Positions 21,122 to 28,750 of a stretch of DNA of 28,757 nucleotides are shown one piece after another. Both the position numbers and the translations under genes were made by a program. Position 1 is the stretch's first letter, and each line of letters starts with the position of its first letter. The notes under the pieces were generated by a model. The model had not been told where the DNA came from. It saw nothing but the letters and a program-made list of their open reading frames with translations, and searched no databases. Source of the stretch: CAYUUR01 sp964510235 (GTDB lineage: Bacteria; Patescibacteriota; Saccharimonadia; Saccharimonadales; CAYUUR01); the NCBI GenBank assembly GCA_964510235.1, contig CAZEBF010000011.1:1-28757 (forward strand), given 5' to 3'.

Positions 21122-21502
21122 ATGTCAGTAACCGTTACAAAACACGAAGTGCAAAGCATGATCGATCAGGCACGAAATCGTATCATGGAACGCATGGTCA
21201 CCAAGTACGAGGTCAGAGGCGCCGTTGATAACGCGCGCGACCGGCTCTACTCGTATTTCTATGACCTAGAACAACAACAGCTGCGGGCCGCCGCCGTGCG
21301 ACACGAACAGCAATGGCGCAAACTCACTTCTCTAGAGAACCGAATGCGCTCTCTCGAGAACGAGCTGACGACGCTCAATCAGAATCTATCAATACTGCTT
21401 AGCCAGCAGAATGAGATTGCCGGACACACACGCCGTATCAGCTCAACTGGCAACGACTCGATTGCAATACTGCAACGGGCAATCCAACAGGGAAGTACCT
21501 AG
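21122..21502 (+). CDS. Coiled-coil protein with N-terminal internal repeat, 126 aa
   Basis: Not recognised. Residues 4-20 (VTKHEVQSMIDQARNRI) and 26-42 (VTKYEVRGAVDNARDRL) are clear copies of one 17-residue helical unit. From about residue 47 to 100 a continuous charged helix with heptad-like Leu spacing (LTSLENRMRSLENELTTLNQ) predicts a coiled coil. The tail is Ser/Gly/Ile-rich. No membrane segment. It is translated from AGGGGG (21111-21116) five bases before the ATG, under its own promoter after a strong terminator. It converges with the 180-aa gene, 5 bases away. A structural or scaffolding role is likely from shape alone. Confidence 0.7.
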   Translation: MSVTVTKHEVQSMIDQARNRIMERMVTKYEVRGAVDNARDRLYSYFYDLEQQQLRAAAVRHEQQWRKLTSLENRMRSLENELTTLNQNLSILLSQQNEIAGHTRRISSTGNDSIAILQRAIQQGST

Positions 21503-21507
21503 GCCGA

Positions 21508-22050
21508 TTACGAGTCTTCGCTCGCGCTTGATGCTTGAGTGAAGTAGTTGATTTCGTTGACGATATCCAGCAATGCTTGGGCGCGTTCATCATCATCGCT
21601 TATCTTCTTGGCGCTTTCGTACGCAGCCTTGACGTAACTTGAATCATCGGTGGCCTGAATCAGCATCATAATAGTACGGAAGTGTTCTTCTGGTGTTTGA
21701 TCTAGGTGATCAACAAGTGGCGCCAGGTCGCTGAGAGCTTCCTTTTTGATATCGAGGAGTGCGTCATCTGCTACCGGTGCAGCTGGTGTGTCTGCTGATT
21801 TTTCTGGCGCAGGTGTCTCTTCTACAGGAGTTGCTTCGGCTGATTCTTCAGTAGTAATCTCAACTTCAGTTGGAGTGTCTTCAGCTTCTTCAGTGTCAGC
21901 AGTTGTGTCATCTGACACAGGTTCACTGACGTCAGCGGTAGTACCGCTGTCTGTTGCTAATGTATCATCTGCAGCCACAACCTCATCGGTTACTGGCTGA
22001 ATTGTTGTCGTATCTTGATCGTCATTGTTCTGATTGTCTTGGCCGAACAT
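21508..22050 (-). CDS. Acidic-linker protein with C-terminal helical domain, 180 aa
   Basis: Residues 1-95 are low complexity, made of Thr, Glu, Asp, Ala, Ser and Pro (for example PVEETPAPEKSADTPAAPVA), and probably disordered and very acidic. Residues about 97-172 form a compact helical domain, LLDIKKEALSDLAPLVDHLD, TPEEHFRTIMMLIQATDD, ALLDIVNEINYFTQ. This domain looks conserved, but I cannot name a family with certainty. No signal peptide or membrane segment. The start ATG is preceded by GGGGGTGG on the minus strand. It is divergent from the pgi/pmi gene with about 80 bases between. Function unknown. Confidence 0.72.
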   Translation of the reverse strand: MFGQDNQNNDDQDTTTIQPVTDEVVAADDTLATDSGTTADVSEPVSDDTTADTEEAEDTPTEVEITTEESAEATPVEETPAPEKSADTPAAPVADDALLDIKKEALSDLAPLVDHLDQTPEEHFRTIMMLIQATDDSSYVKAAYESAKKISDDDERAQALLDIVNEINYFTQASSASEDS

Positions 22051-22133
22051 ACCACCCCCTACTTCAAAGCTTATGCATTATGTGTTCGCAGGTATAATAC
22101 CATATACTGGATGGCAGATGAAACGGAGGAACT

Positions 22134-23183
22134 ATGCTGGATGATCTGAAAGTTATTCACGAACGAGACGCGCAGGATGCACTAGGGGTGGCCGAGAAGC
22201 AGTGGCAGCAATACAGCCATAATTTTGAGTTTAGCTGGCAGCCACCTCAAGAGATCTTCAATGTGGTAATAGCTGGCATGGGTGGCTCGGCCTTGGCAGG
22301 CAAGGTGTTTGCAAGCTGGCCCGGCCTCGACGTGCCCATAACGATTGTGCAAGATTATGATTTACCAAGCCACGTCAGCGCCAATACGCTAGTGATTTGC
22401 TCGAGTTACTCTGGTAATACCGAAGAGACTGTTAGCGTGCTCAAGGCCGCTACACACCAGACGCTTGATGCGGAGCAAAGACCAATGGTAGTGGTGATTG
22501 CATCTGGTGGTGAGCTGGCTAAACAGGCAAGCGAACTTAACTTACCTCTGATAACGATTCCTGATGGCTTTCAACCGCGCTGTACTCTTGGCTATCAGCT
22601 ACGAGCGATCATTGAAGTTTTTGAACAAACTCCATTGTTGGCCGAGTCTTTGGGGCAACTTGAAACAGCTGCAACCTGGTTAAAAGATGAGATCACTCGC
22701 TTTATTCCGACTGTACCAACCGAACGTAATCCCGCCAAGCAACTAGCGCTCGATATTGTTGGTAAATCTGTCGTTATCTACTCTGGTCCGAAGCTAGCAC
22801 CAGCTGCTTATAAGTGGAAGATAGATTGTAATGAGAATGCTAAAAACATTGCCTGGTGGGGAACACTACCTGAGTTTAACCATAACGAAATCATGGGTTG
22901 GACCAGTCAGCCAGTTGATAAGCCGTATGCGGTGATTGAGCTGCGCAGTGCACTGGAAAATCCGCGTGTACAGAAGCGGCAAGCCATCACTGAGCAGGTA
23001 TTGAGTGGAAAGCGGCCAGCCGTCCACGCTATTGAAGTACAAGGCGATACGCTTCTGGCGCAGTTGCTTTGGTCGATCATGCTAGGTGATTTTGTCAGTT
23101 TGTACCTAGCAATGCTCAACAAAGTGAACCCAACTCCAGTTGACCTGCTCGAAAAATTCAAACAGGCTATGCGTGAAGACTAA
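22134..23183 (+). CDS. Bifunctional phosphoglucose/phosphomannose isomerase
   Basis: Protein of 349 aa of the double-SIS-domain PGI/PMI family, which interconverts fructose-6-phosphate with glucose-6-phosphate and mannose-6-phosphate. Landmarks are VVIAGMGGSALAGKVF and the phosphosugar-binding SSYSGNTEETVSV in the first SIS domain. The second part has DCNENAKNIAWWGTLPEFNH, containing the catalytic Glu and His. The C-terminal end is NPTPVDLLEKFK. It is shorter than classical Pgi (about 450-550 aa), as usual for this type found in archaea and some bacteria. It has a consensus -10 TATAAT (22093-22098) and a ribosome site GGAGGA (22125-22130) four bases from the ATG's left edge. The SDR gene overlaps its end by 11 bases. 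Confidence 0.93.
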   Translation: MLDDLKVIHERDAQDALGVAEKQWQQYSHNFEFSWQPPQEIFNVVIAGMGGSALAGKVFASWPGLDVPITIVQDYDLPSHVSANTLVICSSYSGNTEETVSVLKAATHQTLDAEQRPMVVVIASGGELAKQASELNLPLITIPDGFQPRCTLGYQLRAIIEVFEQTPLLAESLGQLETAATWLKDEITRFIPTVPTERNPAKQLALDIVGKSVVIYSGPKLAPAAYKWKIDCNENAKNIAWWGTLPEFNHNEIMGWTSQPVDKPYAVIELRSALENPRVQKRQAITEQVLSGKRPAVHAIEVQGDTLLAQLLWSIMLGDFVSLYLAMLNKVNPTPVDLLEKFKQAMRED

Positions 23184-23970
23184 ATCTGAAGCGCCAACCA
23201 ATTCGTGGGCCGTCATTACTGGAGCCAACGGTGGTATTGGCCAAGCCCTGGCCCATCAGTGTGCTAAACATGGCTATTCCGTCGTGTTAGCGGGTAGAGA
23301 AGACAAAGCGCTCCGTGCTGTGGCGAGACAGCTTAATAGCCAATACTCCGTTAAAACACTCGTAGTTACTGGTGATCTGAGTTCAGCGGCAACCGCGCGC
23401 AAATTGTACGCAACCGTCAAGCAACGCAAGTGCCAGGTGGAAATACTAATCAACAACGCTGGTTTCGGCGATTATGGACGGTTTGAATCGACTAATCCAG
23501 AAGTTACCGAATCTATGATTGAGGTGAATATTGCGGCCCTGACCACACTGACCAGACTGTTTGGTCCAGACATGCTCAAGCAAAAACACGGGCGCATTAT
23601 GAATGTCGCCAGTACGGCTGCCTTTCTGCCGGGACCATACATGGCGGTGTATTACGCTACCAAAGCTTACGTGCTTAGCTTTAGCCAAGCCCTCTCACAA
23701 GAATGGAAAGGCACTGGCGTAACCGTGACCGCCCTTTGTCCAGGACCTACTAAAACTGGTTTTGCAACTGCTTCACATGCTACCCAGTCGAGTCTCTTTC
23801 GTGGCAAACTGCCGACACCCGACGCAGTCGCTGATTATGGCTTCAAGGCCATGCAGCGAGGTAAACCTGTCGCCATTCATGGCTTTGGGAATAAGGTTGT
23901 TATTCAGCTGAGCCGTGTGATGTCACGTCGATTACAACGACGTTTGGTGGCACGTGCTCAAAAACCCTAG
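23173..23970 (+). CDS. Short-chain dehydrogenase/reductase
   Basis: Protein of 265 aa, classical SDR. It has the nucleotide-binding TGANGGIG at about residues 16-23, the structural NNAGFGDYG, the active-site serine in NVASTAAFLPG, YYATK with catalytic Tyr and Lys, and CPGPTKTGF. A basic residue in AGRE after the second strand points to NADP. The class reduces or oxidises carbonyls and alcohols; the substrate is unknown. The start is GTG 23173, 11 bases inside the pgi/pmi gene. An earlier in-frame ATG (23140) would deepen the overlap and add residues not typical of the family. The overlap suggests coupled translation with pgi/pmi. Its stop overlaps the convergent carS-like stop in CTAG. Confidence 0.92.
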   Translation: MKTKSEAPTNSWAVITGANGGIGQALAHQCAKHGYSVVLAGREDKALRAVARQLNSQYSVKTLVVTGDLSSAATARKLYATVKQRKCQVEILINNAGFGDYGRFESTNPEVTESMIEVNIAALTTLTRLFGPDMLKQKHGRIMNVASTAAFLPGPYMAVYYATKAYVLSFSQALSQEWKGTGVTVTALCPGPTKTGFATASHATQSSLFRGKLPTPDAVADYGFKAMQRGKPVAIHGFGNKVVIQLSRVMSRRLQRRLVARAQKP

Positions 23971-24518
23971 ATTGGGCTATCTTTTAGCTTGAGCCGGTAG
24001 CCGATGTAGGCCCACATCAGGTGTGACACAAACCACACCACAAAGACCATTATGATTTGTTGAATACTGAGCAGTACGACTGGAGAGATGATGATTAACG
24101 CGCCGATAATAAAGTCTATCTGGTCAAACGGGAACCACAGTTGACCGGGATTTTTGCCGAGTTGTCGCTTGAAGAAGCTCTCGATTGCGTCTCCTAAAAG
24201 CGCGCCAAATCCTAGTAAGCTACCAATCAAAAATGCGGCTGTGGCCGGCTGGCTGGGGAATAATCCTAAGTTAGTAAAATAATTGTCATACACGAGATAG
24301 GTGATGAGCCCGACGATGCCGGCAATAAAGCTACTAAACACTAAACCCCGCCAGGTTTTGTTAGCGCCAAAGATCCGCTTACCACGGTAGCTGCGACCGA
24401 AGTCCATCGGTGTCTTCCACTGCTTTAGTACAGGAATACGGTTGGCAATTACAGGGGTAGCATTGGCGATGCCAGCGGGCAGGAAGAACCAGATCGCGAA
24501 GAACAGATCGTCAAGCAC
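23967..24518 (-). CDS. CDP-archaeol synthase-like (CarS/DUF46) membrane protein
   Basis: Protein of 183 aa. It is a multi-pass membrane protein with about five hydrophobic segments and the CarS/DUF46 signature PMDFGRSYRGKRIFGANKTW followed by RG. CarS attaches CTP to an archaeal-type unsaturated diether lipid phosphate; DUF46 relatives also occur in bacteria and are related to CdsA. The chosen start is GTG 24518, which overlaps the PHP gene stop by eight bases. Longer frames (to 24698) only read through the PHP gene in another frame. Third gene of a tight operon after a CDP-alcohol phosphatidyltransferase and a PHP hydrolase, which supports a role in making a CDP-activated lipid. The exact lipid is unknown. 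Confidence 0.85.
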   Translation of the reverse strand: MLDDLFFAIWFFLPAGIANATPVIANRIPVLKQWKTPMDFGRSYRGKRIFGANKTWRGLVFSSFIAGIVGLITYLVYDNYFTNLGLFPSQPATAAFLIGSLLGFGALLGDAIESFFKRQLGKNPGQLWFPFDQIDFIIGALIIISPVVLLSIQQIIMVFVVWFVSHLMWAYIGYRLKLKDSPI

Positions 24519-25173
24519 GGCCGCGATACTTTCTGACGTGACCACGTGCTCGATTAAGTTTTGGATACAGTAAGGTCTTGAGTGGTGGACGACCGACGAT
24601 TGCCTGACCTCTCGATAATAGATCCAGCAAGTTCTGTCGCGTCGGCGGCTCAGCAACGATTGTATAGGTTTTAGTGAGGCCCTGGGCGCCATGAGCATCG
24701 CTACTAGCGGCGCGGATGGTGTGGTGGACGGCGGCCCAGACTATGGCCTTTTGACTGCGATTTTGAGCAAAAGCCCGGCCGTTGTGCACTTCGATGATAT
24801 CAATTTGTGTGGCCAGTTGGTCGAGTGTTTTCTCTGACATACCTTTTCGTACTGTCTCGAATGGGTGTGGGATATAGACCAGGCCACCCTGGCGCTTAAT
24901 GGCTTCGATAGCTTCAATCGGAGTAAGATGCGGCTCAATTGGCTCTTTGAGGTACAAGCCAATAATGTCGCCCTCAGTAGTGGAAATCTCTTCGCCAATG
25001 ATAATCTTGTCACCCAGTTCAGCCTGGAGCTGGACTGCCATATCAATCCGATTATGATCTGTTATCGCCACGTAATCGAGCGCGCCACTTTCTAATATAG
25101 CCTGATACTGTTCAGGCCGGATGCTGCCGTCATTTGAGGCGACGGAGTGCGTATGCAAGTCGAGCTTGTACAC
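24511..25173 (-). CDS. PHP-domain phosphoesterase
   Basis: Protein of 220 aa, a single PHP domain of the kind that hydrolyses phosphoesters with two or three metal ions. Visible metal ligands and motifs are DLHTHS (residues 5-10), ITDHN, GEEIST, YIPHPFE, EVHNGRA and SSDAHG near the end. Substrates in the family range from histidinol phosphate to nucleoside 3',5'-bisphosphates and oligonucleotides; none is indicated here. The start is GTG 25173, two bases after the TAA of the phosphatidyltransferase gene, and its end overlaps the carS-like gene, so all three genes are translated in close succession. Confidence 0.9.
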   Translation of the reverse strand: MYKLDLHTHSVASNDGSIRPEQYQAILESGALDYVAITDHNRIDMAVQLQAELGDKIIIGEEISTTEGDIIGLYLKEPIEPHLTPIEAIEAIKRQGGLVYIPHPFETVRKGMSEKTLDQLATQIDIIEVHNGRAFAQNRSQKAIVWAAVHHTIRAASSDAHGAQGLTKTYTIVAEPPTRQNLLDLLSRGQAIVGRPPLKTLLYPKLNRARGHVRKYRGRA

Positions 25174-25175
25174 AG

Positions 25176-25805
25176 TTAGCTTAGCCTCTTATAGACGTTA
25201 TTAAAGCGTTGCAAAGCAGTAATTGCTGATAGTACAGCTACGGTAATTACTGCGACATCCAACCAGCCGGTAAACAGACCGAGCACGATAAAGAATATGC
25301 GAACATCGTAGGTCATAAAACCGGTACGAAAAGCTTTGTTTTTGGCATGGGTTTCTTTGGGCAAATCTGCTGTGACTACTTCGCCCCAGGCGTTGAGATA
25401 ACTTACAATGACGGCAATACCACAGGCGGCGATGGCCCAGACGGCGTAATACGGGTCGAGCTCACTGACAAAGTAAAAACCAACGCCAATATACAGCATT
25501 ACTTCTTTGACACGGTCAGTTACTGAGTCCAGGAACATGCCACGGCTGCTAGCCCGATTTTGCAAACGTGCGACTTCACCATCCAAAGTGTCCATCAGCC
25601 CAAAGATAATCAGCAGACCGCCGGCCCAGAAAAACTCGCCAGTAGCTATTAGATAGGCAATCGGTACATGACCAAGCAGGCTGGTGTAGGTGATGCTATT
25701 GGGCGTAATCCGGCCTCCAGAAACTTTGTCGAGACCACGGGCTAACGCGCCGAGCATTTTGCGCACACTACTACGAATTTGGTCAATTGGAGAGCTGCTT
25801 TTCAT
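25176..25805 (-). CDS. CDP-alcohol phosphatidyltransferase
   Basis: Integral membrane enzyme of 209 aa that transfers a phospho-alcohol from or to a CDP-linked lipid. The full family signature is present: Asp72, Asp75-Gly76, Ala79-Arg80, Gly89, Asp93 and Asp97, in the spacing D-x2-D-G-x2-A-R-x8-G-x3-D-x3-D. About five to six hydrophobic helices follow. Members include PgsA, PssA and archaeal inositol/glycerol transferases; the alcohol cannot be told. Start: TATACT on the minus strand (25815-25820) lies nine bases before ATG 25805, so the longer GTG start at 25826 is rejected. First gene of the operon with PHP and CarS-like genes. Confidence 0.92.
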   Translation of the reverse strand: MKSSSPIDQIRSSVRKMLGALARGLDKVSGGRITPNSITYTSLLGHVPIAYLIATGEFFWAGGLLIIFGLMDTLDGEVARLQNRASSRGMFLDSVTDRVKEVMLYIGVGFYFVSELDPYYAVWAIAACGIAVIVSYLNAWGEVVTADLPKETHAKNKAFRTGFMTYDVRIFFIVLGLFTGWLDVAVITVAVLSAITALQRFNNVYKRLS

Positions 25806-25814
25806 CTTCAGCAC

Positions 25815-25865
25815 AGTATACCGCACTTGCCGCCAGGTGCGACAATTACCTCTGTTTGCTATACT
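25815..25865. promoter_or_regulatory. Back-to-back -10 boxes of divergent genes
   Basis: TATACT on the minus strand (25815-25820) serves the lipid operon and TATACT on the plus strand (25860-25865) serves the DUF1361 gene. Start codons lie nine and six bases beyond the boxes, so both transcripts are probably leaderless. The -35 regions would overlap in the roughly 40 bases between. Confidence 0.65.
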
Positions 25866-25871
25866 ATAGCC

Positions 25872-26549
25872 ATGACAAAAGCACTCAATGCTCGCACCAG
25901 TCGTTTAGCGGCAGCCCTTGGTGTCAGTGCAGGACTAGCCATGGTGTTGCTGTGTATTCGAGTGATCGCCGCTGGTAATCTCGACTTTTGGTTTTTACCA
26001 TGGAACTTGTTCCTAGGCTACCTACCTATTTTGTTTGCCTGGTTATTTGCAAAACGTACTCAGAAAACTCGGCTGATGGAGTGGCAAAACCTAGTCTTGG
26101 CCTTCTTGTGGCTGGGCTTCCTGCCGAATAGTTTTTATCTGATTACCGATATCATTCACTTACGCGTCACCGGTGATGTTAGTTTGTTGTTTGATGTCGT
26201 GATGATGTTGTCGTTTGTGTGGAGTGGCCTGCTGGCAGGCTTTTTGAGTTTGTATATGATGCACAAAGTTGCACTGGCTAAGTTCTCCCGGCGCAACGCC
26301 AACGGACTTGTAGCGATTGTGCTGCTGCTGTGTTCATTCGCTATTTACCTCGGTCGGTACCTGCGCTGGAACACTTGGGATATTCTCTTAAATCCGTTCA
26401 GTTTGGTGTTTGACGTGTCCGATCGCTTTATTAATCCGTCCGATCATCCGCAGGCCTTTACGACTACACTAGTATTCTTTGTGTTGCTATCTAGTATGTA
26501 CTGGTCCTTGTATCAAATTGTGCTGGCAATCCGTGACGAGCGCCGGTAA
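25872..26549 (+). CDS. DUF1361 membrane protein
   Basis: Protein of 225 aa with about six hydrophobic segments. The pattern FLPWNLFLGYLPILFAW, then FLWLGFLPNSFYLITDIIHL is the hallmark of DUF1361, a family of uncharacterised integral membrane proteins with conserved Trp-Asn, Pro-Asn and Thr-Asp-x2-His positions. Function is unknown for the family. The start is ATG 25872, six bases after TATACT; the open frame from 25779 extends over the promoter and the neighbouring gene's start and is not used. It precedes argS by 21 bases, but argS has its own -10 box. Confidence 0.85.
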   Translation: MTKALNARTSRLAAALGVSAGLAMVLLCIRVIAAGNLDFWFLPWNLFLGYLPILFAWLFAKRTQKTRLMEWQNLVLAFLWLGFLPNSFYLITDIIHLRVTGDVSLLFDVVMMLSFVWSGLLAGFLSLYMMHKVALAKFSRRNANGLVAIVLLLCSFAIYLGRYLRWNTWDILLNPFSLVFDVSDRFINPSDHPQAFTTTLVFFVLLSSMYWSLYQIVLAIRDERR

Positions 26550-26570
26550 TCTGCTATACTTACCCCAGTT

Positions 26571-28238
26571 ATGACGTATTTGAGTGAGCTACTAACGACC
26601 GCCTGTGAAGAACTGTTTAACGTGACAGTTGAACCGGTTTTGACGCGCCCGGATGAGCAGTTTGGTGATTACGCCACCAACATTGCGCTGCAACTGGCCG
26701 GCAAACTTGAGAAATCACCACGCGAGGTCGCTGAACAGCTCAAGGAATACACCGAAGAAAACAATGATGGCTCAATCGCCACTGTTGCCGTAGCTGGTCC
26801 TGGGTTTTTGAATATAACACTCAGCGACCAAGCTCTGTGGCAGCTGACCAGTGAGATATCCCAGCAATCACTTAAGGGTAAGACAGTGGTGGCAGAGTAT
26901 TCTGATCCGAATCCATTCAAAGTGCTCCATGCGGGGCATCTGTACACAAGCCTGGTGGGGGACTCGATTGCCAAGATACTAGAAGCGGCCGGTGCGGATG
27001 TTAAGCGTGTTAACTTCGGTGGTGACGTTGGTCGGCACGTGGCAATGACTATGTGGGCAATTATACAAAAGCTAGGTGGTGAGTATCCAGAAAAGCTAGC
27101 AATAATTCCAGAGGATGAGCGTTTGGATTGGGTGAGCACGCGATATGTTGAGGGTAATGCAGCCTTCGAGGACGATGACACGGCCAAACAACAAATCACT
27201 GACTACAACGCACAAATTTATGCAATTCACGCGACTGACGATCACGAATCGCCGTTTGCACAAATCTACTGGACTTGTCGACAGTGGAGTTACGACGGGT
27301 TTGACCGGCTGTATGCCCAACTCGGTATGGTGCCATTCGACAAGTACTACCCCGAGAGCGAAACAACTCCACCCGGTATTGCGACCGTAGAAGCCGGGCT
27401 TGAACGCGGTGTGTTTAAAAAATCTGATGGTGCGGTGATATTTGATGGTGAATCGTATGGGCTCCACACGCGGGTATTTTTGAACTCACAAGGCCTGCCG
27501 ACCTATGAGGCAAAGGACCTTGGGCTAGCCCAGCGTAAATGGCAAGACTATCACTTTGATATGAGTGTCATGATTACAGGGAATGACATCGTCGAATATA
27601 TGAAAGTCGTATTACTGGCACTCAGCAATTTCCACCCAGAGGTTGTTGAGCGTACGCAGCACCTCACGCACGGCATGGTGAAGCTGGCCGGTGGTGTCAA
27701 AATGAGCTCACGCAAAGGCAACATCCTGCGTGCCACCGATATTCTCGACTCCGCCATGCAAGCCGCCCAAAAATCTGGCCGTGATGTCACAACAGATACT
27801 GTACTGGCAGCAGTCCGCTACGCGTTTATCAAAAACCGTATCGGCGGTGATGTGATTTATGATCCCGAAGAATCGATTGCGCTGGAAGGTAACTCCGGTC
27901 CATACCTTCAATATGCGCATGCCCGCGCCTGTTCGATTCTAGCTAAGAAATCGGCCACGAAGGGTGAGCCAGATGACTTACAGCCCGGAGAACGCAGCCT
28001 TGTCCGTAAGCTTGGCATGTATCATGAGGCAGTTGATCTGGCGGTCAGCGACCTTATGCCACATCATATTTGTACGTATCTATACGAATTATCCCAAGTG
28101 TTCAATCGGTTTTATGAGCAAAACCATGTTATCGGCGATGAGCGAGAGGCGGTTCGTCTGCTGCTCGTCAAAACATATGCCCAGACGCTCAAGCAAGGCC
28201 TCGAACTTCTCAACATTCCTGCACCAGAGAAAATGTAA
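26571..28238 (+). CDS. argS: Arginine-tRNA ligase
   Basis: Class I synthetase of 555 aa, normal length. The N-terminal Add-1 domain (about 1-100) includes DEQFGDYATNIALQLAGKL. The active-site segment is EYSDPNPFKVLHAGHLYTS, where HAGH is the HIGH motif. GGDVGRHV follows, then the KMSKS-equivalent GGVKMSSRKGN, which in ArgS is often degenerate. The C-terminal part is an anticodon-binding helical domain with GNSGPYLQYAHARACSI, a strong ArgS mark. A TATACT box (26555-26560) ten bases before the ATG suggests a very short leader. Its substrate tRNA-Arg(GCG) is encoded near the start of the window. Confidence 0.97.
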   Translation: MTYLSELLTTACEELFNVTVEPVLTRPDEQFGDYATNIALQLAGKLEKSPREVAEQLKEYTEENNDGSIATVAVAGPGFLNITLSDQALWQLTSEISQQSLKGKTVVAEYSDPNPFKVLHAGHLYTSLVGDSIAKILEAAGADVKRVNFGGDVGRHVAMTMWAIIQKLGGEYPEKLAIIPEDERLDWVSTRYVEGNAAFEDDDTAKQQITDYNAQIYAIHATDDHESPFAQIYWTCRQWSYDGFDRLYAQLGMVPFDKYYPESETTPPGIATVEAGLERGVFKKSDGAVIFDGESYGLHTRVFLNSQGLPTYEAKDLGLAQRKWQDYHFDMSVMITGNDIVEYMKVVLLALSNFHPEVVERTQHLTHGMVKLAGGVKMSSRKGNILRATDILDSAMQAAQKSGRDVTTDTVLAAVRYAFIKNRIGGDVIYDPEESIALEGNSGPYLQYAHARACSILAKKSATKGEPDDLQPGERSLVRKLGMYHEAVDLAVSDLMPHHICTYLYELSQVFNRFYEQNHVIGDEREAVRLLLVKTYAQTLKQGLELLNIPAPEKM

Positions 28239-28288
28239 TGGGCACAAATTAGCACCATCAGTACTGCCTAAATTTGTTAGAGTAAGCG

Positions 28289-28317
28289 TATAATCGGAAG
28301 CATAACTAATAAGGAGG
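28289..28317 (+). promoter_or_regulatory. -10 box and ribosome site of the DUF1761 gene
   Basis: Consensus TATAAT at 28289-28294, with no clear -35, and AAGGAGG at 28311-28317, seven bases before the ATG. This gene belongs to the leadered class. Confidence 0.55.
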
Positions 28318-28324
28318 ATGAGCC

Positions 28325-28750
28325 ATGGATGTGCTCATAGATTATCTCAATCAACTTAACTGGCTGGCAGTGCTTGCGGCAGCTATAGCCGCTTTTGCTA
28401 CGGGCGCGCTGTGGTATTCCAAGGCGTTGTTCTTGGAGCCATGGATGAAAGGCGCTGGCCTCAGTAAAAAAGATGTCGAAAACCCAGATATGGCCAAGTC
28501 TATGGGGGGCGGTTTTGTGTCTGTGTTGATCTCGGCAGTTGCATTAGCTATCGTCTACGATGTACTAGCACTTGATGGCGTTGTAGATGGACTGTTGTTA
28601 GGAGTGCTGGTGGCAATTGGCTTTGTGGTCAGCAACAAACTGATGCACACACTCTTTGAAATGAAACCAAACAGTTATATACTAGTCACCTCAGCTGGAG
28701 ATGTGGTGGCCCTCGGGGTTATGGGAGCTGTACTCGGTCTACTACGTTAA
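28325..28750 (+). CDS. DUF1761 membrane protein
   Basis: Protein of 141 aa with four hydrophobic segments. The opening, LNQLNWLAVLAAAIAAFATGALWYSKALF followed by EPWMKGAGLSKKD, matches DUF1761, a family of small membrane proteins with a conserved Gly-x-Leu-Trp-Tyr-Ser motif and no known function. The later helices contain ALAIVYDVLAL, LLLGVLVAIGFVVSNKLM and GDVVALGVMGAVLGLL. The protein is complete within the window and ends at TAA seven bases before the right edge. The ATG follows a strong ribosome site. Confidence 0.85.
   Translation: MDVLIDYLNQLNWLAVLAAAIAAFATGALWYSKALFLEPWMKGAGLSKKDVENPDMAKSMGGGFVSVLISAVALAIVYDVLALDGVVDGLLLGVLVAIGFVVSNKLMHTLFEMKPNSYILVTSAGDVVALGVMGAVLGLLR

Noticed and set aside
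28243..28281. Inverted repeat ACAAATT/AATTTGT after argS as a terminator
   Set aside because: Seven weak A/T pairs with a long loop and no T-tract after it.
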